From Triops longicaudatus (Eukaryota; Arthropoda; Branchiopoda; Notostraca; Triopsidae): DNA of 64,000 nucleotides. The notes below the pieces were generated by a model that saw only the letters and a list, made by a program, of their open reading frames with translations, searched no databases and was not told where the DNA came from. The stretch is from NCBI GenBank assembly GCA_022885665.1, contig JAGQDJ010000098.1, positions 1-64,000 on the forward strand, written 5' to 3'. How positions within the stretch are numbered: the stretch's first letter is position 1; each line of letters begins with the position of its first letter. This document shows, in pieces, positions 24,601-38,562 of this stretch. Position numbers and translations under genes: made by a program.

Positions 24601-27600
24601 ACTCTACGCCCCCGAAATCTTTTCAGTTCTTTCAGCAACCTTCGAGCTTCATAATATCTCAATTTTCGACCTGCATAGCTTGCAGCAGTCTATATGACTT
24701 CTTGGCTTAGAAGAACCATTTCATCAATACACACCAGGTTAATTGACCAGAATTTCTGCCTCTACTGTATCAATCATAACACAACTCCTTATTCTTCCAT
24801 TCTTGTTCTCTAGACGTAACTGTCATTTGTTTACCAGAAATTTCAAGATGCAATTTGGGAACGTCTAATTTTTATGGACACGTTGCAGAAATTTAGGGAG
24901 ATTTCCTAGGTTTAAATTTGGAGTTCCACACACTTACTAACACCGTACAAACCAGAGCTGTTCAAAGATAAGGAGAGTTGTGACGAACGTTTGAGCATAG
25001 GCGGACGCGTAGGGTATAAGGCTTTTCAACTAAAAGAGATATGCATAATAGGTGGGCCCTTAGTATTTTCCCAGCGTCCCATTATGGTAAATTCATCATC
25101 TGTTATCCAACGGAGGAAGGCAAGATTAAAAACCACCGTCACTTTTCTGTTGTTTCGGTTGTCAGTGAAAAATAGACCCCCGCAATTTGCGGTTTTGTAT
25201 CATTTTAAAAGAACACGATGCAACGATTCGCTTGATTGCGCGATAGGGGTTCGGCCCGGGTAAGTCGTTGTGCTGTAAAACCTTTTGGAATGCTAACGTT
25301 GAAACAAACACAAAAGACACAGTCAATTCAATATTAGAATCACAATTTTCTTAATATCTAACGACCTGATTATCGCGTTATCACTGCGGTGGGTCCCACT
25401 TCGTTATCCGCAGGAGGTCTCGCCTAACCGGTTGTCTTGGGCCAACGCAATAATCCTTTTGAAAATGAAACACTGGTGTACGGGATCTTGGGAGAATAGA
25501 GCCACTTTTCGGAAAAACGGAAGAGTATATGTACAGGAAAAGACTATTGTTAGGTCAGAAACTCGTAAACAAAGCGGTTAAAGCGTTGCTGATTAAGCTT
25601 AAAGTCGCTGTATTGTCGCCAAGTGCGTACAGATGGAGGGGGAGATTCGAAAAGCGGTGACATGTGGCAATTGAATAGGGGTTGGTCCCGTGATGTGCTT
25701 TGATTAAATTGATGACCTGCTCATCCCCGTTACGTTTACCTGTACAGATACGTCTCTATTACCTTTCGCCCTTGTTACAAAAGCGGGTGAAACATTTTTC
25801 TCCTGCACGCAAACTTGCATCGGTTAATAATTCTCTGGGCGATCACCACGCCGTGCTGGCAACGCAAAAACACACGTGGCTGCTTTAAATGCCCGCGTGT
25901 TACCGATAAACATCCTGCACGTGTTTTACTTGCGAAATCCTATTAGTTAATGAAACACGCAAGAAAAACATTCTCGGTAGTCCGGTATTGTAATTGTGTG
26001 CCCTCTTCTTTCAACCTCGGATACCGTTAGGTTATACAATCCGGATGTGACACGTGTCCCCCTCGGTATACGTCTGCCGCATGGTTCTCGGTATTCCCGA
26101 TTTGATAGGTAAGGTATCTGATCTTTTCGTCAAATTTGGAACGAAACCATTACAGCCATTTTGCGGAGCTTTTACGGCCATTTACGGTGAGTGAAGTGAA
26201 AAGAAACGTGACGCTGAAATTTTCTCAGTTGAAGTATTGATTCTTTTATTTTATTCGTGTTGACTTATAACTTCAAAGTATATAATTTTGATTAGCTTAA
26301 TAATGTTCTGCTAATTTCAAATTATTGAAAAATAAGTCTATGTAAGTGTGCACAATGCAAAGGAAAAATAAAAAACCTTGAAATATGAAAGGTACACGAG
26401 AAATGTCTTAAAACGAAGTAGATGTTAAAGCTTAAACTGAATATTTCATGGTATGGGAAAAATGTTACTGTGCTGCAGTTTGAAAATCTCGCACCTTAGC
26501 TGCATTGAGAAATGTTCGCAACAGTTTCACAACATAGATAACGGTTCATGAAAAGAAAAGGCATTCTATAGTCGTGTATTCCCAAAGATATAGATTTGGT
26601 TCTCATATTGTTATGTTAATTCCTTTTCTTTATGTTCTTGCTCTATTTTGAATTAAATCCCACTCCTCTTAATATTACGGTGTTTAGTCAAATCCGTCAA
26701 GTACCGTAAGGGAGACGAACAGGCAATGTTCACTTCAAATATAATATAGCGGATAGAAACTGATTCGATGAAGAAACTAATTCACGTTTGTTACATATGC
26801 TTCTACAGGTAATTAATTTGAGGACACTGGTTTCTGACATAATTGAGGGACATAAAGATATTGTTGGTAGGTTGAGCTGTAGTTCATCATCCGATGCAGT
26901 GAACCAGAGGTTAAAACTCAAAACGTTTGTTATGTTGTCCTTACACATGTGAAAGCGCGTGATTGCGGTTTCAATCGAACGCACATACAAGTTGTAAATC
27001 TTTTGAGACCACACAAAAGGTTCTTACAAGCTTTCGGGGTTTTTCAAATTGTTATTGGCGCAGGCGGTGAGAATCCTTGTTTGTGCGTTTGTCGTGGCTG
27101 CCATGAAATTTTATGAAGCATCACACTAAAAAGAAACTGATCTTAGGTTTATCTGGTATTGGCCCAGCGTTTTTTTCTTCCACTGACAAGGAACCTAACC
27201 GAAAAAAAAAATCTTCGAGTTGATTACGCTTATGCTCGGCAGACCACAAATCGACGCCCATTACTGCAGCGTCGTTCCATACCATGCCAGAAAAAAATCG
27301 AAAAAATAGGCTTGTCACGCTATGGCAGCCCACATTGCCTTTCCTAACTTCTTGTACCAGGACAACAGCAAATCCATAACGAGAGCGAATGAAACTCGAT
27401 GATTTTCCAAGCAAGGACCACCACCCGTGTTTTAATCACGATGGAGTTGAAAACTACCCATCCTTTAAAATTATAGGTTCGCTTTTCAATTGGGTGTCTT
27501 TTGTATGCCTTTTATTTCAGTCTCCTCCATTCCCTGTCAGCCTTCTTCTCTTTTTACTGTTTTTTTTGGTAACGCTGGTTCTGCCGAAGTGATTCATTCT

Positions 27601-30600
27601 GGTCACATTGTAAGCGAAACTTCCGTCGCTTTAGAAACCAGAAACAATAGCCATGTTGGAGCATAACAACATCTTCCTGCCGTTGAATGACATGCATAGC
27701 GATTAGCCCCCCTTTCGTGAAATTGACGCTTAATCGGCATCTCAATTACAACCTAACGGCCTATAAGATATCACTTGCACACCCCGACAAGTTCTTTTCT
27801 TTTTGGCTTGACGAGACAATCTTTGAAGTCATTCACTAAAAGGGCTTCTAAATTGTCCCGTCTCCTTAAGAAAAGTATTTAAAAGAAGCTTTAGGTTACC
27901 AAGCTGACGGGTTTTCTGAGCGCCCACTACGGAAGTAAGGTGAAGAATCACTTGTATAGCCACTTTAAAGCTTTTTTATTGTTTATTATATTTTCTAAAA
28001 AATAAAAACGCCCTTCCGGAAACTTGACTTGCTTTTCTGCTCGTGCTGCTTCCCGTTCGCCTTCACGTATTAAGTGGAAAACATTTGGCGAGCAGTAGAA
28101 TTCTCACCCTTGCATGAGTTTGATACTTTCCCATGGTATAAATAAAGACGCGCATATTAAAGAACGCAACAATGAAACTTCCCTAAGCCTTGCCGGTAGT
28201 AAACGTGTCAGTGGATCGCAAATTATGACCCCAAGTCCTTTAGAATTAATCTTGAGATTTTATGCTAAAAGGATGTCTTATACCGTTCAAAATATTAACA
28301 GGCGGCAAAACAGGGGATTTTACCGCCCCAGGCACAATCTTTTATCACGCATCCACTTAGTTTATAAAGCAACTTGGGGATTTTATTCGGTTTTGAAGGT
28401 AGGGAAGAAAAAAAGGCTGGATTTCTTGAAATGACAAGTATGATTCCTGGACCTTGTTTGATTTGTTGCCAACAAAAATCGCTGCGTGAAACGATCGCAG
28501 AGGAACACAGAGATTGACTTTTATACAAAGGCAGCAAACGTAACCACCGGCCCCCTATCAGGATATATCGAACTTTGAAACCCGAAACAGAACGCGAGAA
28601 ATGAATGAAATAAAAAAGAAATGAATAAAATACATGCAATAAAGTCAAAGAAGTTGTCAAGCCACACCTCGTGAAAAGTAATCAGAGGCATCTCAAGCCT
28701 GTTTTCCTCTTTTCGGCGAAAGGATCGATAGTTTACACAGAAAAAACAAAGTTTCTGAAAAGCTTAAGTTATGATCCAAATGGAGGTTATAAATACAAAT
28801 AGTATGACATTCGCTTGTCCCTTTAAAGAAAACGTGGTGCAAATTAGGCGTACTACACGAATTCATTTAACGAGCTGCACGGAGGTATAAAAATGTTTCT
28901 AGGAAAATAATTGGAGTCATATGCACTTCAAAGCGTTTGATTAGCATGCTAGCCTAAATGTGATTTTTGACCTGTTTCTACATTCCTTCTCTTTATAATT
29001 TACTATTTCCCTTCCTCGAAGCGCTCTTTGGAATCTACGCGGGTGATCTCAAGATGCTCAAAGCTTTCGTAATGTTTGATTAGGCTAAGATTGAAGCTAC
29101 GCACTTTCGGAGTCATTAAGTGGCCGGAAAGTTCCAGGGTGTTATAAGTGTCTTTGGAGTGCATTCAAATCCCTTTTTTTTCTGAGCGGCTTTCATTTCT
29201 TCCTTATTTTCGTTTCTCTCTTTGGGCTTTGCATGCCTTTTTATTTCAAATCTACCTGTGTTGTGGCTTAGTGCGGAGTGCAAGAAAGTGGGAGAGAGAG
29301 ACTCTTCATTAAGAACACTAAGGATTCCGCCACTAATCCATTACGACTGCCATTCCATTTGCTGCCAACCCCCAAACACCTGGGACATATTTTGCCCTAA
29401 GGTACAAGCTTTTAACTCGCCGCTTTGTAATAGCAATGTAATGTTAAAATTACTCGGGACTCAAAGCTTTAACTGCAAACATTCTACCTCTCTTTTAAAC
29501 GGTAACCCTTTCCTATCTGTTTTTCTTTTTTCCTCTTTTCTACAATCTATATACAATACATTCCGAAGATTTGTTACAAAATATTTCTTCTGAAACTTAG
29601 TACATTTGTCATACGTTTGTTAACAGGTTTCATTTTCGAATATTTTCTCCTTGCTTTTTCTGTTGTCATTTGCATTGTTGTTACTAGATTTATTTTATTA
29701 TTTTAGTTTTTTTATTAATTTGAAGTTTTGAACGAGCATTGACATATTGGTATTTTAACACTAAAAGTAATGCATGCGTTTTCCTACTTGGTATTGAAAA
29801 CTGATTGAGAAAGGAATGAAGTGGTACAGTAGATGCTGGAATGAAGGTGTGGAAGGAGGGTGTTGGGAAAATAACATTTGTTTAAGTCATGAAGGCTATG
29901 AAATTAAGGATGAAAAACGGAGGTGGATGTTTTGTGTGCGTAGGGGGAAAGAGAGATGAGGGAGGAGTTTTGGAAGGTGTCGGACTTTTGGTTGTGTGCG
30001 TATGTGTGTAGTCTATGTGTGTGTTGGTTTGCATATTTAGGTGATGGATGGCCTAGCAGGGGTTAAAACGCTGCGGCATGTCAATATGCAAATTCAATTC
30101 TGAAGAGGTGTGAAAGATTGTCATGACAAGTACTACACACCAAGGTGTTCAATATGCTAACATTCCATATGGTGCTTCTTGAAGGTCCCCACAGCGATTC
30201 ACAATGCAGACTTTGTTGGGAAAATTCTTTCCAAAAGCAGTGATATTCATGTCATCTTTTATTTTCATTAAGCCCCATACGAACCCCTCCGTTAACAAGG
30301 GAACGATTTATTCAATAATAATTTCAGCCTTTCTCCTAAGTTGCTATTTTCAATTATCGAAACCTCTTTTTATTTTTAGGACATATTCCTACGTTCCTAT
30401 ACAGGAGATCTTCAAAAATTTCTCAGCTCAGCCATATTTCTCTGTGAATTTTACGCCTAATTTTTATTTATTAACTTGTCTTAATTTATTTATTTAGAGT
30501 CAAAAGTATGGTTCACAGTGTTCTGTAATCTTTCAGACTGGTAAATCAACTGTTTGAGTACTATATGTGCTTAAAATTCACTTTAGTAATTTCAGAGGCG

Positions 30601-33600
30601 GCATAAAAGGCTAGAAATATATTTTTTAAAAGAAAACCGTCCTTCACAACATACTTACAAAATGATCGAAAAAAGTCAATGAGCGTCGTTTCGTAAAATC
30701 TGTATATTTATTATTTAAGTGAAATGTATAAAATAGAGAAAATAAAACTGAATTTGCTCTGTATTGGTGATGAGTAGATTAATCTTAATGTAGCAGAACT
30801 TCACGTGTTTAGGAATTAATAGCCTACCTTTGATTAACACGTAGATTACATAGCTCGTGTAGTGTCCATACTATTACGGCAAGGGTCCAGCGCTTTTACG
30901 ACATCATAGCCCAACTGTAACATTGGTTTTTGTTTCTTGTGGTTGACCAGCTGGGTTTATGTCGACCTTTGGCCTTGTTCCCTTGCAAGCATTAGTGTAC
31001 CTGGTGGATGTGCATATGTAATGATGGGTCTTCAACTAGGCGAGCGCATACACACAAGGGGAAAAAAAGACGGTTAGTTATTCCCCAATGTCTGCCTCAT
31101 AAAAGTACACCAACACTGCCACAGAAACAGTCATACAAGCTGTAAGGCGAGTTGTCGTTTCTTATAGAACAGTTTTTGCCCTAGGATACGAGCAACAGGA
31201 CAGCAATATAGAAGCTTTGAGGCTAAATCAATGAAAACGAGCACTATTGCTTCGACTCGAGCCTTGTATAACCTCGTCGTGTTCAGTACACGTCTTTATG
31301 TCCATGTCTTTTCTTTGATCCGTCCAAGAACCTACTCCTTATCGGGGGGCTATACATGTGCTGAACATACAACATCATAAAATGTCACCGACCGGCGTGA
31401 TCACTGGTCAGCAAGCTTTTGTTCTTTTTCGAGCTATCGTTTTTAATCCCCTCCCTTGCTTTCGGGAATGACGTGAACACCTTTGGTACATGAGTACTTT
31501 TCGCTATGCATATACATGACAGGGGCAGAACCATTTTATGAGACTTTTTACCCCAATCTACGTCCAGCGAAAGGGTTAGAAATATATACCGCACTGTGTA
31601 TACTGTGAGTGTGTGCATGTGTTCCAGGTGGACGGACAGCTTGGGAGCTTTTAATGACACCCAACGCGAGGTGTCCCGTAACTTGGGCTACAAAAGAGAA
31701 ACCGCAATTACACTATAAAATACACATTAAATTCAAAACCCTGGTGTAGGTAGCAATAAGAACAAAAACCTGAAGCTTTATACCCAACAAGACTTATTGA
31801 TTCCTTTTATATTCATTAACCGGAGACCCGTCCTGACACACTCCTTTGCCGGCCTTTGTACGTTTAGCGCGATGGTATTGCTCCTCGCATTAGGGGGTGC
31901 GATACACGCGGAATTCGAAGTCCTGACTCTAAAATAAACCTTACAGTGAAATCTATTAATGAAATTCATTAACAGGTCAGTCAAAAAAGAGAAACAAAAA
32001 CAGCGTGCATTATCTTTGGAGTTTGCGAGAACAAATGAACTTTCCTAAATTGTTTATTAAAAAGAATTATGCGAACACCATAATTTTCACACTGTGACGC
32101 AGCGCCATCTGACAAACTTACAGAAACCTATAGGGCGAATGAACAGGAATGTCTACAACAATACAATACAACAATACGTAGCGTTTCAGGCATTGACAGC
32201 AAGTTTTCGTCGGTTTTTCAAGCGTAAAGTGTTTAAAATTTGCATGTTTATATGTTTGTTATAAATAAACCAGTACTGCATTATGTAAAAAAGGAAACAG
32301 CCAAAATTTGCAAACAAGTTATTCATTACATGTTGCCAACAACGTCCTGTGAAGTGCATACTGAAGAGTCTGTCACAAGTAACATTTGAGCTTATGAAGT
32401 TTCTTATAGGTCCTGTACCGAAATTTACAGTGTCCAGTAGGTGCCTATGCGACTATTAACGTAACTGTAAGTGTTCAAATAACAAACTTCATTTCTTGCT
32501 TTTTGGTTTAGTAGGATTTAATTTGTTAACGGTCAAACCTACAGGCTAATAAATGTTCGTTTATACATCAACGTAAATTTTGAGCTTTAAATGTCAATTG
32601 GTGTATTGCTAAGCGGTTTGCTCTATTTTTTTTACTAAGTAGACTTACAAAAAGATGAATTTGCATATTTCGTGGGGAAAATATTTCAAACAAGGTTTAA
32701 GCTTTTGACTCTTACTACGTTAACTAGTGATTTACTTTTTTTGGTACCTTACGGATTGAAGACGTGGAACTATAGAAACTGAAAGTCAATGAAGAACAGA
32801 TGTTTCTTTCACAACACAGATGCTTCTAAACAAATAAAAGGTAGTAAACTGTTTGAAAAACTCCAAACGACTAATTTAGGTTCCCGGAGCTTCTTTTCGG
32901 TTTGAAAGTCGTAATTTCCCCCAAGTATTGATTGGAATTCCTGGTACCTGACCAGGCATGAACCAATTTTTTCCTTCCAAAGCTCCTAAAAGAAGGTAAA
33001 AAAAAAGTGCCCCAACAAAAAATCTCTTGCAATCCATCTATGAAACCAGTTTCGCATTTATTCCTGAAAATTTTAAACAAGGATCGTCCCTATTTACGCA
33101 CCTTTTCTTTTATCACCCCACCTGAAAAGTTTAGTATATATCTTTCTTTGCCCCTCGAATCCCATTTAATAACCACAGCACCTGTGTATCCTAGCAATGC
33201 ACAGCAAATTGCCCAAAAGTTAGCACACTTTCAAGGTGGTGGTTAAATTCGATCGGCCCTGTTTCAATTCCTTCCAGGCTTCACCTTTTACGAAAGCCTT
33301 GTTCTTACGATCACCAAAAGGCAAAATGCCGCGCGTGAAGAAGAGCCCAGGTGAAGATGAAGGCGTTTCTCTCCCTATTTTTCGTTTCTCTCCCTATTTT
33401 TCGTTTCTCTTCCAAAATCCATGAAGAATTTCTGCGGTAGGTCTTGTTTCAGCACAAAAGCCTCAACTATTATCTCGATGGTCTCTTTCTCTCACTTCTC
33501 TGTCCGCTTCCCAGATCCCAGTCCTCAACGTACACAGCTTCACCCTTCAGAAATTCGGGACGGTTTTTCGTTCTGTATGATTAGAAGGCATGGTCAGTTC

Positions 33601-36600
33601 CAAAAATTTTTTTAACCCAAGTGCCGCTTTTTTCTTTATTTATCTGCTCTCCCTCCTTTGGGGTAATAAAAATCTAGCCCAGGTGTATGAGGAGACCCGA
33701 GCTTGGAGCAAGACCGGGGAGAGGAGAGAAAAGTAGGAGGAGTTTGGAGCAAAAAGTAACAAGTTGAAGCTCGGATTTTTGTGAAAGGTTTTTTGATACG
33801 GCCCAAACGGCGTGTAACAAGGAAATCCATGTGGGTCTGTGGGCGGTCTAAGTTGGTTGCGGCACGCGGGTTGAAAAACGTAACCTTTGCTCCCCAACCA
33901 TCATAAACTACCAGCCAATCGCTAGGTTTCTGATTAGGCTTTATTTACCACTTTAACCTCTCTTGATCCCACTTGTAATGCCCTCACATTGTGAAAGAAA
34001 CATCCGAGATACGAGTAGTATACCTATTCCATTAAGAGACTTGAACCATTTGGTTCGATCTGTAAGCCGCAAGCGCTTCGGTGGATAGCATGGCTTGCGT
34101 CCAAGAACAACATATTACGGTTTGGTACGCCTTTGATTCTTCTTTTAATTGAAGTTTCTTTTGCGGGTATCTACTAGTAGAGTAATAGATCGCGTTCGAT
34201 GCTAAGGATCGCTAAAAGCTAACATGTAGGGCTATAACCTTTCTATTGAATGGACGGTTGAACCCCAAATGGATGTTAGTTTTTGCCAGGGAGTGTTCGT
34301 ACAGCACACGTGTGTGGAGCGTACCGTAAGTACTCTATTGAAGAGAATGCGCCTCATTTCAAGCTGTCGTGTCACGTTAAAGCTTGCTGAGTAAGTCCAG
34401 TAAACCTGAATTTAAGCTCCCTACGTATAGACACCGTATTCGTGTCTCTAACTGGGCTCGTTTTACTTTTAGAAGTACAGTTCAGTTTCAAATATTAAAC
34501 GTTCATTCCATTTACCTCGAAAAACACGGCACATGTACTATATCTGAATACATCAGCTACTTTCTTTACATTTACATAACTCGAGGTCTTATAATCATTG
34601 TATTAGCGGTTGTAAAACCGAGAGTTTGTATTGAAATGGGTTCGTTGTAACGAGTCTTACTGTATTTAAATGGCTGCAACTGCAGAATAAACACCTCACC
34701 ACTTTCTGAAATAGCGAAATTTAGCTCGCAAAGATAACATCGTTGACAGTGGTCAATAAAAATTTCAATTTTCCCCAGAAACGATTGCCGGCGAAATGCA
34801 AAGGCAGCAGTTAGCCAATACTGGCTATTACGGACAACCGGCTACAACGGAAAATTTCTCCGTCCAATTGGGTGTCTGTTGTAACGAGTGATTATTGTAT
34901 CAAGTGTTTATGCTTTGATTATCATAGTGGAGGTGATTGTGTTGCCCAGTCTGCATTGCAAATTTAGGCCCGTTTAAACCACTATGCGACGTTTATTATA
35001 GCTCCGTGAACGTGTCTGGTAAAAAAAAGAAGCTGATGGTCCATTAATAGCAATGAAGCTCATCAGGAAGGCTCATGTAGGCTGTAATAGTATTTTGTAA
35101 ATTTTCGGAAGCCAACTCTCATTAAGCGTGAATGAGCAGACAAAAAGTAAAGCCGCCAAGGTTCGTTATTGTGATCAGTGTCGGTTTCAAGTGTGTACCA
35201 GCCGGCCGGAAACGAATTAATAACTAATTACACGTTTCTTGTTCTCTTTTTCTTAAACCTATCTTTTTTATACTCTACATTAAAATATCTTAGTGTTCCT
35301 AGAAGTCTTCAACTTTTCTTTCATTATTTCTTCTTTCCTTTTATCAAAGCCTTACGCGGCGTGGCAGTGGAGCAATTTAAAGGGGGGGGACGTGACGTTA
35401 GGGGGGGAATACAATTGCTACCAAGTCCAATTGGCGTTTAAATTCCAAATTTCTCCGTGCCTTGGTGGTCTGCAATGGCTCCCTTCATCTCTTTCTCTTT
35501 CATAGTTCATAATAATCGCTATAAAAATAAGTTGCTTCACGAAAGGCTCGGCAATCAAAAGCGCAAAAGGGGGTTGGAAAAAGTTTGGTTGAGTTGGCGT
35601 GTGCATGGGTCTCACCCAAGAGGCCAAGATGTCAGTAGTATAATCATTCCTCCACTATACTTTGAAAAAAAAGGGGTTGGCTTTGAAATTAAAACTTCTT
35701 TTTCCCTTCTCTGATTAGGAAAGGGCCAAAAGGGTCAAAGAATCAAATGCCGGCATTTTCTAGGCGTACGACCTTATCTTTTTGCCCTCAAATCAAGTCA
35801 ACATTGGACACGCTCGCACCCTTTCAGCCATTTTTAACTGTTGCCTCCTAAGTTCCATCCATTACAATACCCAAAATGGCGTTTTTCGTCTCGTACTATC
35901 CACGATTCCTCACATACACAAAAAAAAAACTAAAAACCGCAATATTGAGACAGGATAAAAAGAAATAAATCTTTTCTTATTTGTGCATGTGTATAAAAGT
36001 ATTTTGCTGGCAAAAAAAGGAAAATCAAATACCCTGTATTACATGGGCCCATTTGTACACGCAACAAGTGCAGCCTGACATACCACCATTAAGCTAATAG
36101 AGAATTGCTTGTTCACGTGTTGGTATTTTGGAAGGGGGCCGAAAGAAAAATCTCGCTTTTTCTGTTCTTTGATAAAGAATGGTTAGCGCTTAAAAAAGAT
36201 TCTCGGACTTCCATGGAAGGGGAACAGGCAAGCTACGGAGGGTGGAAAGGGTTAAATGAAACCTTTGATCGCGGGAGCAAAGCTATTATTAATATAGCTT
36301 GACACCGGAAGTTGAACTCGGCGACAGGTTTTTGTCCCACTATTGGCTTACATGGCGTGTGCAGTCCCCCCTATCCCGTTCTCTCTATTAAGCTTTGCAT
36401 TAGGGCATTAAAGAGAACAGAGAAAGAGTTATAGCACCCACACCTGTCCAGGTTCGTCAACGCATAGAAAGGAATACCCAACAACCAAGTTGGCTCCTTT
36501 TCTAGATGTATATGTATGTATGTTGTGTACGTGCTAGTCAACCGTGGTGCATGTACCGTACCCCCAACCTCGTCGGAAGGCTTTTTATGAGATGCATATT

Positions 36601-37186
36601 CATTTTCCCTTAATGTAAGCAGGCTTATTGAGCTTTCCTGCTGGGGTTGAAACATGCAATACACGCTGTCCCTTGTCTGAATCAATAAAAGAGAAAAAAA
36701 TATATGCATATATATTTGAAAGCATGTAGAGTTGAGGTAGGATTGAAGGCAATATTATAGCAGCCACGTGGGGAGAACTTTAAAACTAAAGCCAGTTAAT
36801 ATAGGAATTATGTTTTTTGGGGGAAATTGAAGGCTTACTACGATAGTGTTCCTTCTGTCACTGTTTAAGCCAAACTTGCCAACACCAAACTTTTCCGTAT
36901 TGGACCGGACACAAAATTGCACAGCAAGGTAGTAATTCTTTGTGAAATTCCTTTTCAAAGATGTGACTCAAGAAGAATTGCTTCTAACGCAGTTTTCAAA
37001 GAATTAAATGTTTCGGAACATGTGAAGAGTTACATGTTTAAATACTTTTAGGATTAAAATTTTTTTAGAAAGTTATATCCCCTTACACAAAGAGAGACTT
37101 TACGACAAAGAATCGGTGAAAAAATCTAACGTAAATTATTCGCGGTTTTAGTGCTCATAGACTAAAATCTTGTGACGGCTCTCTTC

Positions 37187-37420
37187 GCTCGGAAGTATGC
37201 TCGGAAGTATGCTACTCGCGGGTTGAAAGTACTAAAAACATACTCAAACACATAACCATTCGAAATCTCTCCTTAGAAACTTATTCCGATATGAATAATA
37301 TTTAGTTATTGAAAGTATGTTTGATAGTATTTGCATGATATTTATAGTTGATTTGATAATATCTATTTTGATAATATTTAATAATATTTTGTAAATATTG
37401 GATAATATTTACATGTAAGA
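37187..37420. repeat. 12-bp tandem pair and GATAATATT-rich stretch
   Basis: GCTCGGAAGTAT occurs twice in tandem (37187-37210). About 100 bp later a degenerate series of GATAATATTT-like words runs to about 37420. It is low-complexity DNA without coding potential. Confidence 0.6.
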
Positions 37421-38388
37421 ACGACAAATTTGGCACAAGAGCCTAATTTGCCGTAAATCTGACCTTCTGACATATGCAGTCATTTAATAAGAAATTGTGC
37501 ATCATATACAATAAGTCTTTAGTAAAACTCCATATGCCTCAGAAACAAGATAAGAAAGAACGCGGAACTGTTCGCAATTTACGAGCCATCCAAATTTTGA
37601 GAAATACAAAAACCTTGACGTGCTCATATTGTGGATTATTTTGTAATCTCTCTTATCGGATAGCTGTCCCTAACTTTCAACATATTTAATATGCCGCGTT
37701 CGTTTTCAAATACGCAGAACATTTACGGGACACATTCGAATAGAAAAAAGCGGAATTATTCCCACACGTTCATGCATAATTAACTCACCATTCATTAAGT
37801 TCTACTTGAACGATTGTAGTTATCCTATGGCGTGCAAAAATTAACCATTAGCAGCAAAACGTGACAGTTATCACAGCTCAATTTCGATGTGTAGATCCCG
37901 AAATTAAGGGATCTCGTGTGAAATGGAAAAATTTTTGTTTCGGAAAACTACAATACCTGCCACCTAGTGTACGCATTAGGAATTTTAAAGCAGACATCTC
38001 TTATCTTCTCATAGATGGCGTCGGGTGATGTCCTGACCGCTGTGGAAGTTCAAATTTATTTTCTTGTGTTGTGGGGGATGCTATTAACAGTTAAGATTAA
38101 GTAGGAGTTACTCTGAGGGCATATAAACGCGAACTGTTAATTTTGGTAAATTTTTACTATTTGCTTATTGAAATACTAATTCCTCCATTTTGTAGTGGCT
38201 AACAAGTTTTAGTATTGCCAACTAAGGTTTCGCTTACCTTCTTTTTCCCGAATTCCATTTACACAAATGGACGCCGTGTATGTCTTCCTATTATTTGGAA
38301 TTACTAACTTTTCATTGTTGTAATAACTTTGCAAGAACGTTTATGACAGGGGTATTTTTGGCCGCTTTTATTAAGCTCCCAAAGCTGT

Positions 38389-38562
38389 TAGCCAAGCAGG
38401 CGCGGACTGGCTTGCCAGCAGCCCATGCGGAAATTCTGAGACCGCCCCCACTAAACCCTTTAAACATTGTTCGTACTAACAAAGCTCCAGCTCAAAGAGG
38501 CATTTTCTGGCCCCGGCCCATGCGGCATTTGCCACATTGACCAATCCACCCCTGTAGTCAAG
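38389..38562. mobile_element. hAT-type MITE, 158 bp
   Basis: The body is 38397-38554. The termini are inverted repeats CAGGCGCGGACTGG (left) and CAGGGGTGGATTGG (reverse complement of the right), matching at 11 of 14 positions. The flanking 8-bp repeats TAGCCAAG (38389-38396) and TAGTCAAG (38555-38562) differ by one base, consistent with a hAT target duplication. It has no transposase sequence. The CAGG(C/G)G(C/T)GGA start is of the general hAT type and differs from the elements at 13 and 20.5 kb, so it is probably another family. Confidence 0.65.

Larger units (their letters stand above)
20734..38388. other. Long gene-poor interval between FoxB and PFKFB
   Basis: I found no coding exon, tRNA or rRNA in these 17.6 kb on either strand. 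The open frames are short and domain-free. The stretch contains a degenerate repeat-like segment (21130-21645), a GT-rich microsatellite-like run near 30.0 kb, a 20-bp tandem pair (CTCTCCCTATTTTTCGTTT) near 33.37-33.41 kb, a 12-bp tandem pair (37187-37210) and a GATAATATT-rich stretch (37300-37420). Isolation of a developmental regulator in such DNA would fit long-range enhancers, but this is inference only. Confidence 0.55.

Noticed and set aside
37187..37210. Short direct repeats as a CRISPR-like array
   Set aside because: Only two adjacent 12-bp units without spacers; the DNA is eukaryotic.
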